A DNA stretch of 64,000 nt from Pyropia yezoensis (taxonomy: Eukaryota; Rhodophyta; Bangiophyceae; Bangiales; Bangiaceae). The stretch's first letter is position 1; each line of letters opens with the position of its first letter. The notes under the pieces were generated by a model. It had not been told where the DNA came from. It saw only the letters and a list, made by a program, of their open reading frames with translations, and did not search any database. The DNA is taken from NCBI GenBank assembly GCA_009829735.1, contig CM020618.1, forward strand, positions 3,532,882-3,596,881. Direction: 5' to 3'. Of the stretch, positions 27,847 to 36,429 are shown one piece after another. Both the position numbers and the translations under genes were made by a program.

Positions 27847-29090
27847 CAGTGATGCTTCACTCGTTGTTGCAGATCAAGGCGATCTCCATCCCCGCGCGGA
27901 GGCGACGAGAATGTCTTCGAGGTGTTGAGTATCTCCACCCACCAGGACTGGCTCTCCCCACAAGTCACGGGCCCGGGTCCCACTTGCACCTGGTGTTTGT
28001 TGTGATGTAGGGATTTCCCATTAATTCCCATGCCTAATACTTAAGGAATAATATCTGAGACCTCTCCTTACAGATCCTGCCGAACCATTTCCTGGCAAAT
28101 TGCATCAACTCCCTGTATTGTGGGGCATGACGCGGTGTACCTTCCAGACTCAAGATGAGTCAGCCGCTGTCTCACGGTGTCTGCCGGCCGCACGACAGCA
28201 GCCATCGACAGCCCATCATGGCCTGTCGAAAGGCGCCACCTTCAGCACCCATGACGAGCCACATCTGCCACAGCTGGCGAGTCCGTTAAACTGTCTTCGC
28301 TGCAGCATTGCAGCGATGTGACTGGCTAGCCGGCTGGCCGACTCGGTCGACTCGATCGAACCGTGCTTACACGCCTCTCGGACCATCGGGCCGAATGGCG
28401 TCTGGGGCCGGCCGGGGCGGCGTCCTAGGCGCCGCACGCCGGACCCCTTCGTTTGGGGCAAACTGGGGCTGCACTTTTCTAGTGCGCACGGCCGCCCATG
28501 CTTTGTTCTAAGAGCCATGCTGTATTTTTGGACGGTTATGTGCCTACCGGTGGCGCGACGGGGAAACGCATGCTTTGAGGCACCTCGGGTGCCCCGAAGC
28601 GAGTATATAGTGCGTGGGTGCCGGCGCCCTCGGGGAAGTCCGGGGGGGTAACCACAGACACAGACCAACGACGACCTTAACTCTTTGAACCGCCCTCGAT
28701 CACGCCTGACGTCGCGCCGTCTTCTTCCCCAGGCCCACCAAGGTCACCATCTCCATCCTCATCCCCGCAACCTGTCGCCCTATTGGCTTGCACAGGTCGC
28801 TGACACCATCACGAGTACGTTGAGGGCTGCCCAAGTGTGGGTGGTTTCTCAAATGTGGTAGCTTCAGATAGTTTGACTTTCTACCTGGCGGTGACTTGCG
28901 ATTCCGTTTTTGATTTGGCTCTCCCTGCGATTGTGCGGTCGCGTTGCCCCCTACGTTCGGCTAACCAAGGGCAGTGTAATACGAACGTAGCGGGTTCCAC
29001 GAATCACACCGAACGAACAATTTCCTGACGCAACCCTTGTGGTTCTTTTTCACGGAATGTGTCTTTTGGTCAACCGATTGACTAATCCAA
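27847..29090. other. Spacer without a supported gene
   Basis: Unique sequence right of C1. Open frames on either strand are short and lack recognisable domains. GAGTATATAGTG at about 28602 is a TATA-like candidate, preceded by small inverted repeats (CACCTCGGGTG). Nothing further can be supported. Confidence 0.4.
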
Positions 29091-29888
29091 GTGAGATCCA
29101 CATCAGATTCAGAATACTCTTCTTCAGCACTGGCGACCGGCCCGACATCCTCGGCGACCTCGGCGCGCGATACGGGGTCCACGTCACGTGGCACCCCCCT
29201 GGTGCGCACACCCTTGACGATCCGCGCACCCCCGACGGCCCGCGCACCCCCGACGGTCCGCGCACCCTCGACGGCCCGTGGCGCCTTCACGGCCCACAGT
29301 CCGTCGGCACGCGGCCCCCTGTCGGCACGCGGCCCGCCGTTGGCGCGCGCTCCCCCGCAGGCACTCTCTCGGCCGAGGGCGCACAACCCGCCGGCGGGCG
29401 CCCGCTCCATCCCTAACCCGACGGTCCCAGTCCGCCTCCCGTCGGCGGGCCGGGTCGAACCCAAGCCCCCTCTCTTTGGCGAGGGCAAGGGCCCAGCCCC
29501 CGAGGACACGGCAGCCCGGGTGAACCGTCGCCAGTTACTGCCCTCACAAGAACCGGGGCGCCGTTCCCCCGCCCCGCCGCCACCGGTGCTTGGTCACATT
29601 AAGCCAACCACCGCGCGCGGGGATAAGCAACGTGAGCAACACCAAGTTGCCAAGAGCCACCGTGGGGCGCAAGGGAAATTCCTTAGCAAACCGTGCGGTG
29701 TGCGGTGCAACAGCCTCACTGTGCTACGTGATCACCGCGGATCCTGTCGCCACCGTTACACAATGAACCGCCCGGAAACCCTTCCCCGTTGCGAACCCTG
29801 CGGTCTCGAATTTGAGTCGGTGGAACAATTCGAGCAGCAAACGCGTGGCAAGGATCATCACCGCACGCTGGCGCGCGGCACCGATTGA
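29091..29888 (+). CDS. Zinc-finger-like ORF, 5' end uncertain
   Basis: A 265-codon open frame with no ATG in its first two-thirds, so it is an internal exon or a decayed gene. The first 120 residues are Pro/Ala/Arg repeats produced by an 18-bp tandem repeat. The C-terminal 60 residues contain two Cys/His clusters: CGVRC...HRGSC..R and CEPCGLEFESVEQFEQQTRGKDH. The second looks like a U1/C2H2-type finger in which the first His is Gln. Nucleic-acid binding is likely from the fingers; the gene is not recognised. Confidence 0.4.
   Translation: MRSTSDSEYSSSALATGPTSSATSARDTGSTSRGTPLVRTPLTIRAPPTARAPPTVRAPSTARGAFTAHSPSARGPLSARGPPLARAPPQALSRPRAHNPPAGARSIPNPTVPVRLPSAGRVEPKPPLFGEGKGPAPEDTAARVNRRQLLPSQEPGRRSPAPPPPVLGHIKPTTARGDKQREQHQVAKSHRGAQGKFLSKPCGVRCNSLTVLRDHRGSCRHRYTMNRPETLPRCEPCGLEFESVEQFEQQTRGKDHHRTLARGTD
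29203..29355. repeat. 18-bp GC-rich tandem repeats
   Basis: About five imperfect units of CCGCGCACCCCCGACGGC up to 29293, then about three of GTCGGCACGCGGCCCCCT. The 18-bp length keeps frame and gives repeated RAPPT-like hexapeptides. Confidence 0.75.
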
Positions 29889-30216
29889 CACCTGTTGACC
29901 GCCCCTGGATCTGGCCTAGGAGTAGGGATGCGGTCATGGCGTGCCACGTACGTAATACTAGCCGTCATAACGGCACCCCCCATATTACGTCTGACCAAAG
30001 GGGTTACCGGTCAGGTCATTTCTGACGCCATAATACCGCCACGAGGCGTTTCGAGGGCATTGACGTATATAACAGATAATCAGTCCCATGAATTCCCCGC
30101 TGCCCGCTGCCCAGTCCCCACTGCCAGCGCCCGGCGTGACCGCCGACCGCAGCGACGGCGCGCCGTCATGACCGTCTCTATCGGCTGGTCCCTGTGTCCT
30201 GCGCCCCCGCAACGGG
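29889..30216. other. Spacer upstream of BED-finger ORF
   Basis: No ORF of note. GACGTATATAACAG at about 30062 is a plausible TATA box for the downstream frame. Short inverted repeats surround it. Confidence 0.3.
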
Positions 30217-30444
30217 TTGGCAGTACCCCCACCTTCTCTATCCGTGATGAGGTTGACCCCTCGCCCCCCCCCCCCCCGGCGCGGCAAGCGGGCCGTGTGG
30301 AGCTTTCTCAATGTTTGTCACCCCAACGGTAAGAAGAAGCTGACATGCAAGGCGCGCTCGTGCGGGTATGCCATACGCGATGACATTACTCGCTTTGAGG
30401 CCCACCTCCGTGCGTGTGGGAAGGCCCCCCACCCCAGTCAGTAG
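30217..30444 (+). pseudogene. BED-type zinc finger fragment (hAT transposase-like N-terminus)
   Basis: The end of this short frame reads VWSFLNVCHPNGKKK, then C-x4-C (CKARSC), then HLRAC: Trp at the start, two Cys, then His and Cys, the pattern of BED fingers found at the N-terminus of hAT transposases and some DNA-binding proteins. No transposase catalytic domain follows; a stop comes after PHPSQ and then a minisatellite. A run of 13-14 C upstream may have shifted the frame. Probably a relic. Confidence 0.45.
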
Positions 30445-31170
30445 CATCGCCCCACCATCAGCAGCATCCCTCCCCCCGCTAATGATTGAACGTCACCCCT
30501 CCCCCGCTCACCACACGCCCCGCCTCCCCATATCGGCAGCACCCGCCACCTTGCCTGTGCTTTATCCCTGCCCCCCCGGCCCCCACTGCATGCCCCCCAC
30601 CCCCATCAGCAGCACCCCACCTCCCGGCCGAGGCTGAACGACCCCCCCCCCCCTCTAGCCCACCACGAACTCCCCCCCCCACCATCAACAGCATCCCCCC
30701 GCACCGCTCGAGATTGAACGACCCCCCCCCCCCTCCCAGCCCATCACGCGCCCCCCCCCCCCCCATCAACAGCATCCACCCCCACCGCTCGAAGTTGAAC
30801 ACCAGCCCCAGCCCCCCACCCATCACACGTCGCCTCGATCCATCGGCAGCACCCGCCCTTGAGGATGAACGCCGCCTGCCTTCCCCCCACCAGAGTCACT
30901 CTCCTACAGAGCAGCACCCCATCCGCCGCTTGGGGTTGAACGCCGCCGCCCCCCCCCGCACCGCACTACCACCGCCTCCCCGTTTGAGGTTGAACACTTC
31001 GCATCCGACCAGGGCCACGCGGCTGCAGCCCGGACAAAGAGCGACGGCACGCACATCTTGAGGTCGCCCCCCCCCCCCCCCCCCCTGACAGCCCCGCGGC
31101 CCCCCGCAGACAGCAGCACCCCCGCCCTGCCCCACCCCCCCCCCCCTAGTGGCACCACCACGCGCGGCTG
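30445..31170. repeat. C-rich degenerate minisatellite with poly-C tracts
   Basis: Imperfect units of about 55-80 bp, each with a CATCAGCAGCA-like segment, a TTGAACG-like segment (about 30485, 30632, 30713, 30793, 30863, 30936, 30990) and poly-C runs of 8-16. Frames through it are not coding. Confidence 0.75.
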
Positions 31171-31850
31171 GAGAGGGGAAAGGGGGGTGGGGGGGGCATG
31201 AGTGTTGGGAAAGCGAGACGTGGAGAGATGCAGGAGGGGGGCGGCCGCAGGTCTTGAAGGTCGCAGAATGGAGGGAGATACTGCCGCTGTGAGCAAAGGC
31301 AATGAGCGTGGGGGGCGCGGGTGGGAACTGGTTGAGGCGGAAACGGACGCGGCGGGGAACCTGCTCGAGTAAGCACGGATCGCACATAGGGAAGTACTTC
31401 CATTGACTCTCTAGCCTGAACAACAACTCGCTCCCAGCGACGGCCCGTAACACTGTTCTTTCCATCTGACCGCTCGATGACGGGGAATGCAAGCGGGTCA
31501 ATTTTCATTGGCTCTGACACCGCAACCCTACCTAGGAGCCCGATTTTCCCCCCATTGATCCCCCCGCTTGGAAATCCGACACGGCCCGACTCGGGCCCGT
31601 GCACGGACGCTTCTGAGTAGTCCGCTCGTGTGATTTCTACCGAATTTCTTGTGCTTCTCGAAGTAGTGCTGCACTTCATGTGGAACGTTGCAGCAACTAC
31701 CGGAGCACTTATTCAAATCGTGTGCACCACTACTGCTGCAGACCATCTCCTATCCCACATCTCCGAGATCTTCCTTGGGGTCCTTCCGAGTCAAGTGTTG
31801 TGGAATCTGTGTGACAAGTTTGCTTGCCTTGGAGTTGAACCCAAGACGCC
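31171..31850. other. Spacer, possibly leader of the decayed gag downstream
   Basis: No supported gene, and no LTR pair or copy of the shared primer site was found here. Confidence 0.35.
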
Positions 31851-32663
31851 ATGGATGTATCAATCCCAGGGGGTGGCAACCGGGCCAAATCGGGCTCGGG
31901 CTCGAACGCACCGACCATGAAAGCCTGGACCCAGCTTACAGCGTTTGTCACGCAAGTGAGCGAACAACATGAGGCTCACAAGATGGAATGAGCGGACGCT
32001 AAGCAGCAACTGTCCGAAGCCAAGGCCAGGGCCACTACTACTGGCATGAAATCCGCGAGGCCGAACAAACCCGTGGATTTCTCCGGTAAACCCGTGACCG
32101 TTGAAGCGTGGAGCTCGCATATGGATTTCTACATGCGACTGACTGACCCCGACGATGCGTGCAGTATCACTTGCACCTTCCTCGACGGCAAAGCGTTCGA
32201 CTGGTGGAAGGTCTACTGTCAGACTGCAGCTGTCCCGAACTGGGAATCCTTCCGTTCTGCGCTAATCCGACGCTTCAGTCCACTGAACAAGTCACAAGCG
32301 GTACGAGACAAGCTGCACTCGTGGCGCCGAATCAAAGACTTCGGAACGTTCAACAGGACGTTTCTGAGCGTCCTCTTGGACATCTCTGACTTCACGGAAG
32401 CCCAGAAGATTGACCGCTACACCCTAGGCTGGAAGCGGGACATCTGGCACCCTCTTTGTCTCAAGACCTACTCAGATCTTGAATCTGTCATGACTGACGC
32501 TCTGCGCGTGGAGGCTGCCAAGGCTGGTGCCTCGACGCACCTTGACGGCGCACCTGCGAGGCCATCCACGACGGATGTCATTCCCATGGATATCTCCAGC
32601 ATCAAAATCGAGAAACTCACGCCTGAAGCGCGTCAGCGCTGCATGAGTGAAGGCCTCGGCTGA
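31851..32663 (+). pseudogene. gag: Decayed gag of a fourth Ty3/gypsy family
   Basis: Begins at the ATG of MDVSIPGGGNRAKSG, has an in-frame TGA after HKME at about 31989, then continues open for 205 codons from 32046. The second part carries a retrotransposon gag capsid pattern (FDWWKVYCQTAAVPNWESFRSALIRRFSPLNKSQAVRDKLHSW is the relevant stretch, residues about 50-95 of that part: WW, W..F..AL..RF.P). It stops at LTPEARQRCMSEGL, just where such Gags go on to the zinc knuckle. No pol follows. Confidence 0.75.
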
Positions 32664-34257
32664 GGTCGGATACGTCGAATGGTTCAAGGCGGTCCGCGAG
32701 GAAATGACCCAAGGGACCTTGCCGGCTGCACCGTCGGCCTGTGACCTGCTTGGGTCACCTCCGTACCTGAGCCGTCCCGGGTTTCAAGCTACCCAAGCCC
32801 CTCCGGTGTTCCTTCGGCACCATTGGGACAAGTCTCGGTTCCTGGTAGGGTGGAATCAACAAGAGTTTCCCAGCTGTTCGGCATCTACCCGAGGTCTCCA
32901 TTGCGTTCGGGTTCCCCACTGCTTTGAGAACGACGAGATTTCGCTCGCGGCTCTTGTGGGACTTCCTGCCGTTCAGTGTTACTTCACGGAACTTCTCCGT
33001 TCGTCGGTCGCGTTCGCGTGGTACGTGTTCCGAACGGAGTGGACCACCATCTGTGCCATGTATCATCTTGGCTTCGCTAGGCGTGAGGGCTACCTGTGCC
33101 TCTTCCCTCTGTCCCTTCGTACGTGGATCCTGCGTATCGGTACGCGTACGATCTGCAAGGGTCTCTGTGGCGTGGAAGACACAGCAGGGCGGGACCTGGA
33201 CGCCCTCCTGACCCTGAGTAACAAAGTGGTTTCCGTGGCGGGTCTCCATGCTCGTCTACTAAGTTCCGGGAGAATTCGCAAGGACCGTGTTTCCTTAGTG
33301 CAGATTCGGTTCCAGAGCCGGGACGGGGTATGGACGGCTCTAGTGGACAAGGACCTGGCCCCGCTAAGCCTGCCGTACTCGTCGGACGTGCTTAAGGGAG
33401 GCGAGTTCCTTGGGGACAAGGACGAGAACGCGGGCGAGTCGGACGAGGCCCGGCACGTGGGTATCCCTGGGGGTCAGGGCGCTCGGTCGTCGAGGTCAGT
33501 CGGTCATCGTTCCACCCCTCAAGAGGGTCGTACCGTGTACGTGGCAAACCTTCTGCTCCATGGGGACGTACTGGACGCGGAACTTATGGACCTGGAGGGA
33601 AACCTGACCACCCATGCAGTTCTTGGGCTACGTGGTTTCTTCGGGGGCCCCGCGGACGTCCTTGCTAACGCACATGTGGGGCCCCTGTTGTCGGCTTCCC
33701 TTCACGCGACGGTGAGCCTCGGGGCCCGCGTTGCCGATTGGATCCGGGCTCAAGGAGGGTCCAGCACCCGAGACTACAAAGGGCTACTGAGCGTGGTTGA
33801 CAGTGACGATATACGTGCGGACTTGAGGGCCGAGCTGGGAACCGCTAAAGCTCAGAACACTTCCAACGATGGTCAGCGCCCCATCATCCTCTCCCACGTG
33901 GATAGAGCTGGCCGACACTGTCAAGCCATCGCCGTAAACGCCCATCATCATGACGACATTTCTGGTACAGTCGTAGACACACCGCATGACGGGGTGCGCA
34001 TCGTCAATCAGATGTACGACATCCAGCACCACGTCACAGACACAGAGGCCCAGAACAAAAGGACCATCCACAGCGACGGGCACATACATGGTAGAAGATA
34101 TTGCATAAGGAGGACCAAGGCCACCGACGCTGTCCTCCGTGGCAGGACCACCCACAGGTGTAAACACTTGCCGCACCACCTGGTCCAAGGCCACCGCCGA
34201 GGCCATCCCTGCTACCGCCCCAGCCGGTATGGCAAACGCACTAGAGGCGGCTGCTGA
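32664..34257 (+). CDS. Uncharacterised long open frame
   Basis: Open for about 530 codons directly after the gag relic. No ATG marks a convincing start and I recognise no domain. Parts read like protein (VYVANLLLHGDVLDAELMDL and on to RVADWIRAQGG), while the last 150 codons overlap a competing antisense frame and are rich in His, Arg and Cys. It could be a captured or host gene or a chance frame in GC-rich DNA. Confidence 0.25.
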
Positions 34258-34413
34258 TGATGCGGGAAGGAGGGAGGAGTACGGGGCCAGCCAGGCAGCG
34301 GCTGCTGGTGAAAGGTTTGCGGGCGGGAAAATCTCGGGCAGGCCCGCCAGGTCGGCGCGAGACAGAAGCCGCGGCGGGAACGCGGCCAGGAAAGCTTGAA
34401 TAGAGTCATCCAT
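33784..34413 (-). CDS. Uncharacterised protein (209 aa), possible host gene
   Basis: ATG start (MDDSIQAFLAAFPPRLL). Ala/Pro-rich first third, then a hydrophobic middle (residues about 115-160, rich in Val, Ile and Met) that could include a membrane or buried segment. Same strand as the ORF at 34651-35829, 237 bp away. Overlaps the plus-strand frame above; only one is likely real, and I slightly favour this one because it has an ATG and ordinary composition. Confidence 0.35.
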   Translation of the reverse strand: MDDSIQAFLAAFPPRLLSRADLAGLPEIFPPANLSPAAAAWLAPYSSLLPASSAAASSAFAIPAGAVAGMASAVALDQVVRQVFTPVGGPATEDSVGGLGPPYAISSTMYVPVAVDGPFVLGLCVCDVVLDVVHLIDDAHPVMRCVYDCTRNVVMMMGVYGDGLTVSASSIHVGEDDGALTIVGSVLSFSGSQLGPQVRTYIVTVNHAQ

Positions 34414-34650
34414 CGTGCCGTCAACGGCAGCTATCGCTGCAGTTCTCAGAAAAGCGTGTGGTCACCTAAGACATGAAGGCGGAGACTAACAGGCTGTCTC
34501 GTCACAGGTGCGTCCGACCAGCATCCGTGCTGCAGTACAGAACCTGCCGCAGAAATAGCAACAGCCTATTGCCAACAGGGCGCGCGGGGGCTGTTGGGGA
34601 CGTCCACGACAAAATTTTCAGGTGGGCCCGCAAGCAAGGTAAGAGAGAAA

Positions 34651-35829
34651 TCAGGACGTACTAAGCATGCATGTACAGTACTTCAAGCCTGTTACCCGAA
34701 TTAAATCCTCCCTTCCTGAGTCGCCAGCGGACTCGTCGACGCGGGTGGACTCGTCGACGCGGGTGGACTCGTCGACGCGGGTGGACTCGTCGACGCGGGA
34801 GGACTCGTCGACACGGGTGGACTCGGCGTGCCCCCCGGCCCAACCGCCCCATCCGCCGCGTGAGGGCTCCAATGACTTGCCCACTGCCGCTGTCTCCGGA
34901 GATGTGCAGTTGTTGTCATTGTTGCTAGTGCCATCGCTGGGAGTCACAGAGGTTGTCGAGCGCGTTGCGCGCTTGACATGAGAGAAACAGGAGCTGGCAG
35001 GGCTGGGGGCGGACTCAGTCTTAGTCCCCAACCCACTCAAATATGCATTCGAACATGAAGTGTCGACGCTTGGCCCTGCCGTGCCGAAACGCCCACACGC
35101 CCCAACTCGCAGCAATGACTGCAAGTGGGAAACGGCCGCCACTAATGCGCTGTGATACGTCGCCGCGCGTTCAACCGTCTTGCGCCTGCTCTTGGTCACC
35201 ATCACGCACACGCCGTCGGTGCGTGTCACAGGAACGGCGTTGATGTCGTACCCCCCAATGGCAGCGGCAGCACCGGAGAGAAGAGTGTCCACCCAAGCCT
35301 TTGTGAAATCAACCCCCCCTGCAACTGGGCGAACTGTATGCTTCAACGAAGGACCACGGAGAAAGGAGGTCGCTCCCGCCCCGGGCATCTGCACAGCGGT
35401 CGCCTCGCGAGGTGGTAACGCCGCGGGGATGCAACACGTGGGGAGAGGGTGGCGAGCCATTGGTGCAGCACGCTTGACAAAGGTGGCGGCAACGGCGCGA
35501 AACACGGAAGTAGCCTCGTCTCTACCCGATGACTGCCAGCGGTGTGTGCCTGCGGCCAGGACGCTCGGGTCAGACAGAACCGCGACGAGCATGTGAAGAG
35601 AGACTGCCTCTTGGCAACAGGATAGCTTCTCGTGCAGAGTGAGAAGCGTATTGTTGTCACCCAGCGACATCAAGTTTGAAAAGAGACGAGTGACCTTCGA
35701 AACCATGGCAGGCGACACGTTGACCAGACCGCTTACGGCCAAGCGCCCCAGAGCAGCGAGCCCCAGAGAAGCGTGAGGAGGTCCAGCCGAAGCGTTGCCG
35801 TTCATCACACAGCAAAACAGCTCCGCCAT
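34651..35829 (-). CDS. Uncharacterised protein (392 aa), element F inserted just upstream
   Basis: Starts at the ATG of MAELFCCVMNGNAS, only 13 bp from the LTR of element F, so the insertion hits the leader or promoter, or an upstream coding part. Residues 1-270 look globular (SLGLAALGRLAVSGLVNVSPAM; TFVKRAAPMARHPL; FTKAWVDTLLSGAAAAIGG). The C-terminal part is Ser/Thr/Asn-rich and contains a hexapeptide repeat STRVDE from five 18-bp units. No family recognised. Together with the neighbouring minus-strand ORF it is the best candidate for non-transposon coding sequence here. Confidence 0.45.
   Translation of the reverse strand: MAELFCCVMNGNASAGPPHASLGLAALGRLAVSGLVNVSPAMVSKVTRLFSNLMSLGDNNTLLTLHEKLSCCQEAVSLHMLVAVLSDPSVLAAGTHRWQSSGRDEATSVFRAVAATFVKRAAPMARHPLPTCCIPAALPPREATAVQMPGAGATSFLRGPSLKHTVRPVAGGVDFTKAWVDTLLSGAAAAIGGYDINAVPVTRTDGVCVMVTKSRRKTVERAATYHSALVAAVSHLQSLLRVGACGRFGTAGPSVDTSCSNAYLSGLGTKTESAPSPASSCFSHVKRATRSTTSVTPSDGTSNNDNNCTSPETAAVGKSLEPSRGGWGGWAGGHAESTRVDESSRVDESTRVDESTRVDESTRVDESAGDSGREDLIRVTGLKYCTCMLSTS
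34730..34819. repeat. 18-bp tandem repeat, five units, in coding frame
   Basis: Units GACTCGTCGACGCGGGTG; the fourth has GAG for GTG and the fifth CAC for CGC. On the minus strand each encodes STRVDE or a close variant. Confidence 0.92.
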
Positions 35830-35841
35830 GTCCGTCACCAG

Positions 35842-36310
35842 TGTGGCAGTATTGACCCCCAGGTGGGGGGGCAACACGTGCCATGCAACGGGCGGCAGGC
35901 CACTAGCCTGATCCGTTCCTTCCCCTGCATTTGGGTCCATATGCCCTAAGTTTGGGATAGTTAGCTCAGTCGTAAATCCAACTTGGATTTGAGGGATTTC
36001 TGCATTTATCGTCTTGAATTTTCGTGTGGCCCGGTGGGCAGGTTCTGGGGTGGGAGATTCTGAGTGGCGAGATTCCGAGTGGACCCTGGGGGGATAAGGG
36101 GAGGGACAGCGGGGCTTGGCCCTGCGTCCCCGTCCCGACCAAGAAACTGTTGGACCACACACCATCCTCTTGTTTGTCAGTGGGGGGTTTGCCCCACAAC
36201 AGGGACAGAGTGTGTGCGACTTGCACATCTTCCGGCTCCCCCGACACAAGAGGCAGCCCTTGTACACCGCCCCAACTTGGGTGCTGCGTGTGCGAGTGGT
36301 TTTTGCCACA
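35842..36310 (+). repeat. 5' LTR of copy F (469 bp)
   Basis: TGTGGCA...TGCCACA, same length as the LTR at 150-618. Confidence 0.92.
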
Positions 36311-36312
36311 TT

Positions 36313-36330
36313 TGGTGGAGCAGCAGGGGA
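36313..36330 (+). promoter_or_regulatory. Primer binding site of copy F
   Basis: TGGTGGAGCAGCAGGGGA two bases after the LTR. Confidence 0.85.
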
Positions 36331-36429
36331 CAGAGGTAAACTTTACCTCCGGGTGCACCCGGGTGTAGGGGGCCCTCTGTCTCAGAGGAACGGTGGACTT
36401 GGACCGTGTCATACGGATCGTCAGCGAAC

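Noticed and set aside
28216..28668. 150-codon minus-strand frame right of C1
   Set aside because: No domain, Arg/Gly-rich composition typical of a shadow frame in GC-rich DNA, and no supporting start context.
31146..31679. Minus-strand frame through the G/C-rich block
   Set aside because: Its second half is encoded by homopolymer-rich repeats; not credible as protein.
35830..36310. Longer minus-strand frame reading from the F LTR into the 392-aa ORF
   Set aside because: The first part is LTR sequence in a chance frame; the same LTR at 150-618 gives a similar frame with no gene behind it.
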